Shown here: piece by piece, positions 43,275 through 51,640 of the stretch
Position numbering within the stretch: the stretch's first letter is position 1
How the letters are laid out: each line of letters begins with the position of its first letter
Assembly (NCBI GenBank): GCA_038198775.1
Contig: JBBPZV010000017.1
Location: 62,001-126,000, forward strand
DNA length: 64,000 bases
Reading direction: 5' to 3'
DNA from: JACCYJ01 sp038198775
GTDB lineage: Bacteria; Actinomycetota; Actinomycetes; Propionibacteriales; Nocardioidaceae
The notes under the pieces: model-generated
Database searches by the model: none
What the model was told of the DNA's origin: nothing
What the model saw: the letters and a program-made list of their open reading frames with translations, nothing else
Program-made: the position numbers and the translations under genes

Positions 43275-44045
43275 TCAGGCCCGGGGGTGGAGGAAGGCGT
43301 TCATCGCGGCCCGCGCCTCCGGCGAGGCGAACAGCCGAGCGGACAGCGCAGCGAGGTACTCGCCGGAGGTGGCGAAGCGCTCCAACAACGAGGCGTTGAG
43401 CAGCGCCTTCGTCTCGCGCAGCCCCTGAGCACTGCCTTGGCACCACGCCGCCACCACTGTCGCAACGGCGGCGTCCAGGTCGGCATCGGGAACGGCCCTT
43501 GTGATCAAGCCGATCCGCGCCGCCTCTGGTGCGTCGAAGGTCTCACCGCCGAGGAACGTCTCGCTGGCCGCCCGGGGGGTGAGGCGCGCCAGCGTGGGGA
43601 GTGAGATGACCGCCGGTGCCAGGCCCAGCCGGACCTCGGTGAACGCGAACGACACCGACCGGGCGGCGATCGCCACGTCGCAGGCGCTGACGATGCCGAG
43701 CCCCCCGGCGCGAACCGGGCCGTGGACCCGCGCCACGACGGGTTTGCTGAGGGCAAGCAGCTGGCGCTGCAGCGCCAGCATGGCCCGGGCTCCCTGCTCC
43801 ATGCCGTCCCGGACGGCCTCCGTCATGTCGGCGCCGGCGCAGAACACCGGCCCCTCGGCGGCGAGGACGACAGCGCGGACGTCGGGCTCCTGGTCTGCCT
43901 CGTCGAGCCGCTCTCGAAGCTGCTCCAGCAGCGCCCGGCTCAGCGCGTTGCGCTTGGCCGGGCTGTCCAGCGTGATGGTGGCGACCGTTGTGTCGGCTCC
44001 GCGGACGATGACCTCCAGCCGTACCAGCTCCGAGGCGTAGGTCAT
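43275..44045 (-). CDS. enoyl-CoA hydratase/isomerase family protein
   Basis: 256 aa crotonase fold. LDSPAKRNALSRALLEQL, the oxyanion-hole segment FCAGADMTEAV and PVVARVHGPVRAGGLGIVSACDVAIAA. The Glu pair of classical hydratases is partly replaced (VRLGLAPAVISLPTLARL), so isomerase or another crotonase activity is possible. ATG 44045 has a GATGAT six bases upstream. It could serve phenylacetate or fatty acid breakdown. Confidence 0.85.
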   Translation of the reverse strand: MTYASELVRLEVIVRGADTTVATITLDSPAKRNALSRALLEQLRERLDEADQEPDVRAVVLAAEGPVFCAGADMTEAVRDGMEQGARAMLALQRQLLALSKPVVARVHGPVRAGGLGIVSACDVAIAARSVSFAFTEVRLGLAPAVISLPTLARLTPRAASETFLGGETFDAPEAARIGLITRAVPDADLDAAVATVVAAWCQGSAQGLRETKALLNASLLERFATSGEYLAALSARLFASPEARAAMNAFLHPRA

Positions 44046-44125
44046 GGTGTGATCATCGCGTACGCAGGTGGCGTCGCTGCGGCGGCTTTGGAACACCTCA
44101 CCGAGGGGCTGTGTTGCAAGGCGCC

Positions 44126-45547
44126 ATGACCACGGCCTCGACTTCGGCAGCCGCGGTCCGGTTGGGGACCGGCCAGGGACGTTGGATCCTGACCGCAGCG
44201 ATCCTCGGCTCCGGGATGGCTTTCCTCGACGGCACGATCGTCAACGTCGCGATCCGGGTCATCGGCACCGACCTTGACGCGTCGTTGGCGGACCTGCAGT
44301 GGGTGCTCAACGCCTACACGTTGATGCTGGCCGCGCTGATCCTGATCGGGGGGTCGCTCGGCGACCGCCTTGGCCGGCGCCGGGTGTTCGTCGTCGGGGT
44401 GGTGTGGTTCGCGGCGGCCAGCGCAGGCTGCGCGCTGGCACCGTCACCCCAGGTGCTGATCGCCTCCCGTGCGGTCCAGGGCGTTGGCGGTGCGCTGTTG
44501 ACCCCGGGAAGCCTGGCGATGATCCAGGGCGCCTTCGCGACCGACGACCGTGCCCGCGCGATAGGCATCTGGTCCGGGTTGGCCGGTGTCACGACCGCGG
44601 TCGGACCGTTCTTGGGTGGTTGGCTGATCGCTGTCGCGACCTGGCGGCTGGTGTTCTGGATCAACGTGCCGCTGGCGGTCGCGGTGGTGCTGGTCGCCGC
44701 CCGCCACGTTCCCGAGACCCGCGACCCGCAGGCGGTGCACAGTTTCGACCTGCCCGGTGCGGTTCTCGGTTGTGTGGGCCTGGCGGGGATCACCTATGCC
44801 CTGATCGGGTGGGACGCCAGCACCCGTACGTACTCCGCCGCGGGGCTCGGCCTCTTGGCGTTGGCGGCGTTCGTGCTGACCGAGCACCGGCGCCGAGCGC
44901 CGATGGTCCCTCCGGCGTTGTTCAGCTCACGGGTCTTTACGACCAGCAACGTCTTGACGTTCCTCGTGTACGGGGCGCTGGGAGCCCTGCTGTTCCTGCT
45001 CACCCTGCAGCTGCAGGTGGTTGCCGGCTACACGCCGTTGCAGGCGGGGATCTCGCTGCTTCCGGTGACCCTGTTGCTGCTCGTGCTGTCCAGTCGCTCT
45101 GGTGCACTGGCGACGCGCATCGGGCCCCGCCTGCAGATGAGTGTCGGCCCGCTGCTGTGTGCCGCCGGCGCGCTGCTGCTGTTGATGGTCGACGGCAGCG
45201 GCTCGTACTCGACCCGGGTGCTGCCCGGGGTGCTGGTGTTCGGGCTCGGCCTGGCGGCCCTGGTCGCGCCGTTGACGGCCACCGTCCTGGCGGCGGCCCC
45301 GGACCGATACGCCGGGGTGGCCAGCGGTGTCAACAACGCGGTCGCCCGGGCCGGGAGCCTGTTGGCCGTCGCAGCGCTGCCGGTGGCCGTCGGCCTGTCC
45401 GGCAACGACTACGAGAACCCGGCTGCGTTCAGCGCCGGTTTCCGGACTGCGATGGTGGTGTGCGCGGTGTTGCTGGGGCTGGGCGCCGCCGCCGGGTGGC
45501 TCGGGCTGCGCCACGCCGGCACCGCCACTTTTGGCGGGCAGCCATAG
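44126..45547 (+). CDS. MFS drug exporter, DHA2 (14-helix) family
   Basis: About 473 aa with 14 hydrophobic helices. AFLDGTIVNVAI (motif D1), LGDRLGRRRVF (motif A) and GIWSGLAGVTTAVGPFLGGWL (motif C, antiporter) are clear. Proton-coupled efflux of small molecules is expected. ATG 44126 has an AAGG upstream; an earlier ATG at 44111 is possible. It converges on the fasciclin gene across a strong hairpin. Confidence 0.9.
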   Translation: MTTASTSAAAVRLGTGQGRWILTAAILGSGMAFLDGTIVNVAIRVIGTDLDASLADLQWVLNAYTLMLAALILIGGSLGDRLGRRRVFVVGVVWFAAASAGCALAPSPQVLIASRAVQGVGGALLTPGSLAMIQGAFATDDRARAIGIWSGLAGVTTAVGPFLGGWLIAVATWRLVFWINVPLAVAVVLVAARHVPETRDPQAVHSFDLPGAVLGCVGLAGITYALIGWDASTRTYSAAGLGLLALAAFVLTEHRRRAPMVPPALFSSRVFTTSNVLTFLVYGALGALLFLLTLQLQVVAGYTPLQAGISLLPVTLLLLVLSSRSGALATRIGPRLQMSVGPLLCAAGALLLLMVDGSGSYSTRVLPGVLVFGLGLAALVAPLTATVLAAAPDRYAGVASGVNNAVARAGSLLAVAALPVAVGLSGNDYENPAAFSAGFRTAMVVCAVLLGLGAAAGWLGLRHAGTATFGGQP

Positions 45548-45651
45548 CCAGCCGCGCCCAGCGCTCGGCGTACGGCTAATCTCCCGACCTTTGGATGGTC
45601 CTGACCTGCGACTCGTCGGGAGATCGCCGGGTCGGGGCAGTGAAACGCGCA

Positions 45652-45679
45652 GCGGTGTCCGACCCGAGCCGGACACCGC
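45652..45679. terminator. bidirectional hairpin between convergent MFS and fasciclin genes
   Basis: GCGGTGTCCG (45652-45661) and CGGACACCGC (45670-45679) form a perfect 10-bp stem with loop ACCCGAGC. It lies 105 bases after the MFS stop and 17 bases before the fasciclin stop. No T-run follows, as is common in GC-rich genomes. Confidence 0.6.
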
Positions 45680-45696
45680 GCCGCGATGGGGTTGCG

Positions 45697-46377
45697 TCAG
45701 CCCATGCTCGGCGGCATCAACACCGAGTCGATGAGATAGACGGTGGCGTTCGCGGTCTGCACGCCACCGCAGATCACCGTGGCGTTGCCGTCGACCTTCA
45801 GGTTGTCGCCAGATCCGGTGACCTTGACCGTCTCGCCCTCGACGGTCTTGTGGGTCCCGACGATCTGGTCGGGGCTCAGCTGACCGGCGATGACGTGATA
45901 GGTCAGGATCGAGGACAGCATCTTGGCGTTCTGCGGCTGGGCAAGCTGCTTCAGCGTCGAGGCCGGAATCTTCTTGAAGGCGGCATCGACGGGGGCGAAG
46001 ACGGTGAACTTGCCACCGTTGAGCGTGTCCACGAGGTTGACCTTGGGGTTCACCTTGCCCGACACGGCCGCCACCAGCGTCTTGAGCAGCGGGTTGTTGC
46101 TCGCCGCCGTCGCGACCGGGTCCTGGGCCATGCCCTCGACCGAGCCAGAACCGGACGGAACGGCCTTGGCGTAGGCGGCGCAACCCGGACCGACGAGGTT
46201 CGTCCCCGCCGAGTTGGCGCCGGTGGTCCCGGCGTCGCTGCTGGAGCTGGATGACGGCTTGGTGCTGCCGCCGCTGCCGGCGGTGTTGTCGCTGTTGCTC
46301 GACCCGCACGCCGCCGCGAACATCGCCAAGGAGGCGACAGCCGCCACGGCGAGGCCCTTGGAAGAGGTCCTGCGCAT
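45697..46377 (-). CDS. fasciclin-domain lipoprotein (MPT70/83-like)
   Basis: 226 aa. Lipoprotein signal with lipobox AACG (about residues 21-24), a Ser/Gly/Thr-rich linker to 60, then one FAS1 domain (about 95-225) with NGGKFTVFAPVDAAFKKIP, LTYHVIAGQ and VQTANATVYLIDSVLMPP. Surface adhesion or matrix role as in MPT83. AAGGGAAAG precedes ATG 46377. It is 51 bases from the sulfite-oxidase-like gene, its likely operon partner. Confidence 0.9.
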   Translation of the reverse strand: MRRTSSKGLAVAAVASLAMFAAACGSSNSDNTAGSGGSTKPSSSSSSDAGTTGANSAGTNLVGPGCAAYAKAVPSGSGSVEGMAQDPVATAASNNPLLKTLVAAVSGKVNPKVNLVDTLNGGKFTVFAPVDAAFKKIPASTLKQLAQPQNAKMLSSILTYHVIAGQLSPDQIVGTHKTVEGETVKVTGSGDNLKVDGNATVICGGVQTANATVYLIDSVLMPPSMG

Positions 46378-46428
46378 TGTCTTTCCCTTCTCTGTACTTG
46401 CTTCGGTGGTACTCGTCTCCCCGATGGA

Positions 46429-48006
46429 TCACGCCACCGTGAACTGCACGCTGTGCCATCCGGTGGCTCCGTCGGGCCGGGGTGGGACCCGTTCGGACGT
46501 CTGGGTGTTGCCGGACCTGTCGGTGGCCCGGACGGTGAGGCTGTGGGTTCCGGTCGTGGCGTCGCTCCACTGCCACGACCACTGGCGCCAGGTGTCGAGG
46601 GTGTCCTGGGCCGCCAGGTCGGCGGCCTGCCAGTCACCGTCGTCGACGCGGACCTCGACCTTGGAGATCCCGGTGTGCTGCGACCAGGCGACGCCGCCGG
46701 TGCGCACCGCGTTCTTCGGCAGCGACTGGAAGGAGCGGGGGACATCGACGCGCGAGGCAACCTTGATCGGCGCCTTGGCGGCCCACCCACGGTCGGTCCA
46801 GTACGCGCTGAAGTCCGCGAACCGGGTGACCTCGATCTCGCTCAGCCACTTGGTGGCGGATACGTAGCCGTAGAGCCCGGGAACGACCATCCGCGCCGGG
46901 AAGCCGTGCTCGAGTGGGAGCGGGTCCCCGTTCATCGCGATCGCGATCATCGCGTCGCGGCCGTCCATCACCGCCTCGACCGGCGTACCGATCGTGAAGG
47001 AATCCACGCTCACCGAGCGGAGCGCATCCGCACCGTCTTGCACGCCGGCGCGATCCAGCAGGTCCTTGAGTGGGACACCTATCCAGGTCGCGTTCCCGGC
47101 GAGGTGACCGCCGACCTCGTTGGAGACACAGGTCAGCGTGATGCGTCGCTCGATCAGGCGCTCGTTGAGCAGGTCGGAGAAGCTCAGCTCGAGCTCGTTG
47201 TCCACCATCCCGTGGATGCGCAGCGTCCAGGTGTCGGCCGGCACGTCGGGGACCTGCAGATTTGTGTCGACCCGGTAGAAGTCGGCGTTGGGTGTCAGAT
47301 ACGGGGTGATTCCGTTGAGATCTACCTGCGCGCCCTTGGGTACCGGTTGCGCAGGGCTGGTCGGGATGGGTACCGCGACGTCGGCCCGAGACGCGGCGGC
47401 GGCCGACCCGCCAACGAGCCGGGTGACGATCCCGCCGACCGCAGCAGTCGCTCCGGTGGCCAGCGCGGCAACAAGGAACCGGCGGCGGTCGAAACCACTG
47501 GGCAGCTCATCCCCGGGGCGCACCGCGAGCCAGCGATCGGCTTGCTGCTGGCGTCTGCGGCGCAGTGTCGTGAGCAGCCAGGCCAAGGCAGCCAGGCTGA
47601 CCACGATGGCAAGGATCGAGGGCAGCACCACCAACGGCGCTGCAGCGGTGGCGGTGCGGTCGGTCGCTGCGGCAGCCAGTGCGACCAGGCCCAGCGCGGC
47701 TGTGATCGCGAGCGCGAGGCGCAGGCTTCGCAGCCCGATCAACCCCGCGGAGGCGGCCACCACCACGATGGCGAGCCCGACGCCGATAAGCAGGATCGGC
47801 TTGTCGGCTGTTCCGAAGGTGCTGACCGCGTAGTCCTTCAGCGCGGGGGGCGCGAGGTCGATGGCGCGGTTGCCGACCGAGATGAACGGTGCCGGGACAC
47901 CGGTGAGCAGTCCCGCCGCTGCGCTCGACACCGTCACGCCGGCCGCGGCGGCGAGGATTCCCGACACGGCGGCGGCGACGGGCGTCGCTACTTGACGGCT
48001 GCTCAC
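46429..48006 (-). CDS. membrane-anchored sulfite-oxidase-like molybdopterin protein
   Basis: About 525 aa. Residues 1-150 contain about four hydrophobic helices, followed by a Tat-like stretch FDRRRFLVAALATGATAAVGG. The molybdopterin domain begins near 255 and carries the cofactor Cys in ITLTCVSNEVGGHLAGNATW; a C-terminal Mo-co dimerisation domain (about 430-520) has WSQHTGISKVEVRVDDGDW. This matches YedY/sulfite-oxidase family membrane versions of actinobacteria. It likely reduces or oxidises an extracytoplasmic substrate. GTG 48006 has only a weak ribosome binding site. Confidence 0.8.
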   Translation of the reverse strand: MSSRQVATPVAAAVSGILAAAAGVTVSSAAAGLLTGVPAPFISVGNRAIDLAPPALKDYAVSTFGTADKPILLIGVGLAIVVVAASAGLIGLRSLRLALAITAALGLVALAAAATDRTATAAAPLVVLPSILAIVVSLAALAWLLTTLRRRRQQQADRWLAVRPGDELPSGFDRRRFLVAALATGATAAVGGIVTRLVGGSAAAASRADVAVPIPTSPAQPVPKGAQVDLNGITPYLTPNADFYRVDTNLQVPDVPADTWTLRIHGMVDNELELSFSDLLNERLIERRITLTCVSNEVGGHLAGNATWIGVPLKDLLDRAGVQDGADALRSVSVDSFTIGTPVEAVMDGRDAMIAIAMNGDPLPLEHGFPARMVVPGLYGYVSATKWLSEIEVTRFADFSAYWTDRGWAAKAPIKVASRVDVPRSFQSLPKNAVRTGGVAWSQHTGISKVEVRVDDGDWQAADLAAQDTLDTWRQWSWQWSDATTGTHSLTVRATDRSGNTQTSERVPPRPDGATGWHSVQFTVA

Positions 48007-48121
48007 GTGCGGTGTTCGTTCCCGTACCGCCTGTGGATTGGCCAACGCCGGCGATGGCGCCTCTAGCGGGGTCGGACACTGGCGGCGACGGGCCGCTGAG
48101 CGGGTACCGGCTTCGCCGGGG

Positions 48122-48201
48122 CACTTCCACTGGCTGCACAACACCCCCAATGGGATGCGCGCCATTGGAAGTGTTGCTATCCCAGGTGAACATGGGATAG
48201 C
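48122..48201. repeat. dispersed palindromic repeat, copy E
   Basis: CACTTCCACTGGCTGCAC, CACCCCCAATGGGATGC, GCGCCATTGGAAGTG and the terminal palindrome with arms GCTATCCCA / TGGGATAGC. It lies 22 bases from the stop of the ABC ATPase gene. This copy is closest to the apparent consensus. Confidence 0.8.
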
Positions 48202-48222
48202 AGCGACCCGCCGGGCGTGCCG

Positions 48223-48957
48223 TCAGCCGGCTCGCACCCGGCGCAGGAAGCTGGCGGTTCGCTCGTGATGCGGGTTGTCCAGCAGCTGGGCCGGGGGGCC
48301 TTCCTCCAGCACCTGTCCGTCGTGCAGAAACGCCAACCGGTCCGCAACGCTGCGGGCGAACGACATCTCATGGGTGGCCATCACCAGCGTCATACCGTCC
48401 GCCTTGAGCTCGGTGATCGCATCCAGCACCTCACCCACCAGCTCCGGGTCCAGCGCGGAGGTGATCTCGTCCAGCAGCAGCAACCGGGGGCGCATCGCCA
48501 ACGCCCGCACCAACGCCACGCGCTGCTGCTGTCCGCCCGAGAGCTGGTCGGGGTGCGTCGCAGCCTTGTCACTCAGTCCGAACCGATGCAACAGCTGCTG
48601 CGCGTCTGCCTCGGCCTCGTGGCGGTCCAGTCCCCGCAGCCGGCGTGGGGCGAGCGTGACGTTCGCCAGCACCGGCAGGTGCGGGAAAAGGTTGTACGCC
48701 TGGAAGACCATGCCGATGTCGCGGCGCACCGCATCGGCGTCGACCCGCGGGTCGCTGATGTCGTGGCCGTCGAACTCGATCGACCCGTCATCTACGGTCT
48801 CGAGGAGGTTGATGCACCGCAGCAGCGTCGACTTGCCGGAGCCGCTGGCACCGATGAGGCCGACGACCTGATGCGCGGCGACCGCGAGGTCGACCCCGCG
48901 CAGCACCTGGTTGCTGCCGAAGTGCTTGCGCACTCCGCTCAACGCCAGCAGCGTCAC
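48223..48957 (-). CDS. polar amino acid ABC transporter ATPase (GlnQ-like)
   Basis: 244 aa. Walker A LIGASGSGKSTLLRCINLLE, Q-loop VFQAYNLFPHLPVLANVTLAP, signature LSGGQQQRVALVRALAM, Walker B LLLLDEITSALDPELVGEVL and H-loop MATHEMSFARSVADRLAFLHDG are all present; CINLLE is typical of the PAAT class. GTG 48957 overlaps the permease stop. Energises uptake by the permease and binding protein upstream. Confidence 0.93.
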   Translation of the reverse strand: MTLLALSGVRKHFGSNQVLRGVDLAVAAHQVVGLIGASGSGKSTLLRCINLLETVDDGSIEFDGHDISDPRVDADAVRRDIGMVFQAYNLFPHLPVLANVTLAPRRLRGLDRHEAEADAQQLLHRFGLSDKAATHPDQLSGGQQQRVALVRALAMRPRLLLLDEITSALDPELVGEVLDAITELKADGMTLVMATHEMSFARSVADRLAFLHDGQVLEEGPPAQLLDNPHHERTASFLRRVRAG

Positions 48958-49826
48958 CCGGACACGCCCTGCTCGCGTCGCACCGCCCGCAGCGCGAGGT
49001 AGTCGGTGAGCCGCGCCAACGGCAGCGTCAACGCGACGAAGCCGGCCGCGGCAACGACGTACGGGGTGTAGTCGAAGTCGCGGCTGGAGTCGATCTGCGC
49101 CGTTCGCAGCGCGTCGACAACGCCGATGACGGCCACCAGCGCGGTGTCTTTCTGCAGCGAGACGAAGTCGTTCAGCAGCGGTGGCATCACCCGCCGGACG
49201 GCCTGCGGCAGCACCACGTCGCGCAGGGTCTGGCGGTACGACAATCCGAGTGAGCGTCCACTGGCCCACTGGCTGGGATGGACCGAGGCGATCCCGGCGC
49301 GAAGCACCTCGGCGACGTAGCCGCCGTAGGAGAAGGTGAGAGCCACGACGCCGAGCCAGAACAGGCTGGTCGGGAGGCCACTCAGGCGCAGCGCCGGCAA
49401 CCCGAACCCGACGAGCAGCACGACCAGCAGCGTCGGGGTTCCGCGAGCGATGTCGGTGTAGGCGATCGCCAGCACCTTCAGCGGTGCGAGACCCGGGACC
49501 GGAAGCACCCGGACCACCGCCACCGCCAGCGCGAGCGCGAGGATGCACACCTCCGCGACGCAGAACATCTCGATGTTGGTGACGAACGCCCGAATGATCT
49601 CCGGCGCCACGGTGCGCGCCTCCGAGGGGTCGAAGAAGGTGTCCCGCACCCGCTGCCACCCCGGCGAAGCGACGACCAGCCAGCCGAGCAGGCCGAGCAC
49701 CACCACGGTGGAAGCCAGCGACACCGCGGAGCGACGGCGGGCGCGAGCGCGGCGCCAGGCCTCCCGCCGAGCCTGCTGCGGGCTCGGCGTCCAGGGCGGC
49801 TCGACGGCTGCCCGTGCCGCCGTCAC
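48954..49826 (-). CDS. polar amino acid ABC transporter permease
   Basis: 290 aa, HisM/GlnP family with about five membrane helices after a 35-residue basic N-terminus. The EAA-like loop GIASVHPSQWASGRSLGLSYRQTLRDVVLPQAVRRVMPPLLNDFVSLQKDTALV is characteristic. Single permease, so a homodimer is likely. Start GTG 49826 overlaps the stop of the binding protein. Confidence 0.9.
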   Translation of the reverse strand: MTAARAAVEPPWTPSPQQARREAWRRARARRRSAVSLASTVVVLGLLGWLVVASPGWQRVRDTFFDPSEARTVAPEIIRAFVTNIEMFCVAEVCILALALAVAVVRVLPVPGLAPLKVLAIAYTDIARGTPTLLVVLLVGFGLPALRLSGLPTSLFWLGVVALTFSYGGYVAEVLRAGIASVHPSQWASGRSLGLSYRQTLRDVVLPQAVRRVMPPLLNDFVSLQKDTALVAVIGVVDALRTAQIDSSRDFDYTPYVVAAAGFVALTLPLARLTDYLALRAVRREQGVSG

Positions 49827-50722
49827 TTCAGCTCGGGCACGTTCACGACGTCGGAAAGCCAGCGCTTCTGGATCGCCGCGAGCGTGCCGTCCTGCTTCAG
49901 CGCGCCCAGTGCCTTGTTGACGCAGTCGACGAGCGGGCTGTCCTTCTCGAACAACATCCCGAACTGTTCGGTGGCGCCCGTGGTCGGCTGGAACTGTCCG
50001 ATGACGGTGCCCTGCGGGATCTCCACCGCGGTGATGTAGAACGCGGTAGGCAGGTCGACGACGATCCCGTCCACCTGACCGTTGAGCAGCGCCTGCTTGG
50101 CGTTGTTGGTGTCGTCGTAGACGTACGGCTGGGACGTCGGGTGGATCTCGTTGGTGATCGCGTCCAGCGAGGTGGTGCCGACCTGCGCACCGAGTTTGGC
50201 GTGGGACAGCTCGGCCAGCGTCGTGACGCTGGCGTACGGGGAGTCCTTGAGCGTGATGACGGCCTGCGCGGCCGAGTAGTAGCCGTCGGAGAACGTCACC
50301 GACTGGGCGCGTTTCGGAGTGATTGAGATCTGGTTGATGTCGAAGTCGAACTTCTTCGGTCCGGGTTGGTAGCTGGAGTTGAACGGCACGGTCACCCAGT
50401 GGACCTGAGCGTCACTGAAGCCCAGCTGGTGCGCGACGGCGTACGCGACCGCGGACTCGAAACCCCTGCCGTTGGTGGGGTCGTCGCCCCGGAACCAGGG
50501 CCCGTACGCCGGGGAGTCGGTGCCGATCGTCAGCTCGCCTGGCTGGTACAGCGGCAGGTTGTCCGTGGCGCACGCATCTGCACTCGGACTGGCACCAGAG
50601 CCAGGCGGAGCGGACGACGCGGTGGGAGTGGTGTTGTCGGCGGGGGCGCAGGCCGCCCCGACGGCGACCAGCAGCGCCGTGGCGACGAGAGCGCGGCGGC
50701 GAAGGAACTGGCGCGCAGACAT
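49823..50722 (-). CDS. amino acid-binding lipoprotein of the ABC transporter
   Basis: 299 aa. Lipobox GAACAP (Cys about residue 23) followed by a Thr/Ser/Pro linker and a PBP domain II fold: LTIGTDSPAYGPWF, GFESAVAYAVAHQLGF, FDFDINQISITPKRAQSVTFSDGYYSA and DGTLAAIQKRWL. The R-x-D contact of amino-acid binders is not obvious. ATG 50722 lies seven bases after a TACGAT hexamer on the minus strand. Confidence 0.87.
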   Translation of the reverse strand: MSARQFLRRRALVATALLVAVGAACAPADNTTPTASSAPPGSGASPSADACATDNLPLYQPGELTIGTDSPAYGPWFRGDDPTNGRGFESAVAYAVAHQLGFSDAQVHWVTVPFNSSYQPGPKKFDFDINQISITPKRAQSVTFSDGYYSAAQAVITLKDSPYASVTTLAELSHAKLGAQVGTTSLDAITNEIHPTSQPYVYDDTNNAKQALLNGQVDGIVVDLPTAFYITAVEIPQGTVIGQFQPTTGATEQFGMLFEKDSPLVDCVNKALGALKQDGTLAAIQKRWLSDVVNVPELK

Positions 50723-50729
50723 GGGGGTG

Positions 50730-50735
50730 ATCGTA
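50730..50735 (-). promoter_or_regulatory. -10 hexamer TACGAT, leaderless start of the amino acid ABC operon
   Basis: Minus strand: TACGAT, seven bases, ATG 50722. Confidence 0.5.
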
Positions 50736-50788
50736 GGGGGCCGAAAAGGTCGTTGCACCCGTTGGTGCGGCCCAACCTCTCGGCGCTA

Positions 50789-50992
50789 TCAGCCGTCCAG
50801 GCGGGGCGACTTGTTCTGCAGCCGGTCGATCAGCTCCGAGGCCTGCGCCTTGGTGAGGTCGTCGGGGACCTGCTCGCCGCTCTCGCGCGCCAGCGTCTCC
50901 AGGTAGCTGCGCTGGGGGCCGGTCATCGGCTCGTCGCCGGTCGCCCACGTCGTCGTGGGCTTGGTCGCGTCTGTGGCGGGTTGGTCGCTCAT
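50789..50992 (-). CDS. DUF3072 domain protein
   Basis: 67 aa. WATGDEPMTGPQRSYLETLARESGEQVPDDLTKAQASELIDRLQ is the family core: a helical pair that looks like a small SAP/HeH-like fold. Function unknown. ATG 50992 lies seven bases after TAGGGT on the minus strand. Confidence 0.82.
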   Translation of the reverse strand: MSDQPATDATKPTTTWATGDEPMTGPQRSYLETLARESGEQVPDDLTKAQASELIDRLQNKSPRLDG

Positions 50993-50999
50993 GCGTTCG

Positions 51000-51005
51000 A
51001 CCCTA
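51000..51005 (-). promoter_or_regulatory. -10 hexamer TAGGGT for the DUF3072 gene
   Basis: Minus strand: TAGGGT, seven bases, ATG 50992. Confidence 0.45.
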
Positions 51006-51084
51006 CGCCCCATCTCCTGGCGGAGCGGGGAGCCACCCCGCCTCGCGCGATTGAGCCGGCGGTCACACGGGTACCCAGCGCATC

Positions 51085-51627
51085 GTGACCTCCGTGCTTC
51101 AGTCCGCCAGGTCCACCTGGCAACGCGCCGAGTCCGCAGCCCGGCGGCATGCCGCCGCCTACGCCGCCGACGCCACCGACGATCGCCCGCTGGGCGGCTA
51201 CCTCCAGACGATGTCGGCGTACGCCGGACTCGCCGGAACGGCCGCCCTGGTCTCCTGGCGGCGAGGGGTGCGGCTGCCGGCGTCGGTGCCGCCCGCGGAC
51301 GTGGTGCTGATGGGCGCCGCGACCTACCAGCTCACCCGGATCATCGGCAAGGACTCGATCACCAGCCCACTGCGGGCCCGCTTCACCCGATACGTCGAAC
51401 CGGCGGGGCCCGGCGAGGTGGCGGAAGCGCCGCGGGGGACCGGCGTCACGCACGCCGTGGGTGAGCTCGTCACCTGCCCGTTCTGCCTCGCCCAGTGGGT
51501 GGCGACCGGCCTCGTCTTCGGCTACCTGTGGCAGCCGCGGCCGACCCGTTGGGCGATGGGCATGCTGAGCGTGGTGGCGATGGCGAACCTCATGCAGTTC
51601 GTGCACGCCCGCCTCGACCCGGAGTGA
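51085..51627 (+). CDS. DUF1360 family membrane protein
   Basis: 180 aa. Two or three hydrophobic stretches; the conserved DUF1360 elements ATYQLTRIIGKDSITSPLRARF, VGELVTCPFCLAQWVATGL (CPFC) and a C-terminal helix WAMGMLSVVAMANLMQF. The CxxC may bind a metal or form a disulfide. Function unknown. GTG 51085 is used. Confidence 0.83.
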   Translation: MTSVLQSARSTWQRAESAARRHAAAYAADATDDRPLGGYLQTMSAYAGLAGTAALVSWRRGVRLPASVPPADVVLMGAATYQLTRIIGKDSITSPLRARFTRYVEPAGPGEVAEAPRGTGVTHAVGELVTCPFCLAQWVATGLVFGYLWQPRPTRWAMGMLSVVAMANLMQFVHARLDPE

Positions 51628-51633
51628 CAGAGT
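51628..51633 (+). promoter_or_regulatory. -10 hexamer CAGAGT for the FprA-like gene
   Basis: CAGAGT, seven bases, ATG 51641; it overlaps the stop region of the DUF1360 gene. Confidence 0.3.
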
Positions 51634-51640
51634 AGGCGCC

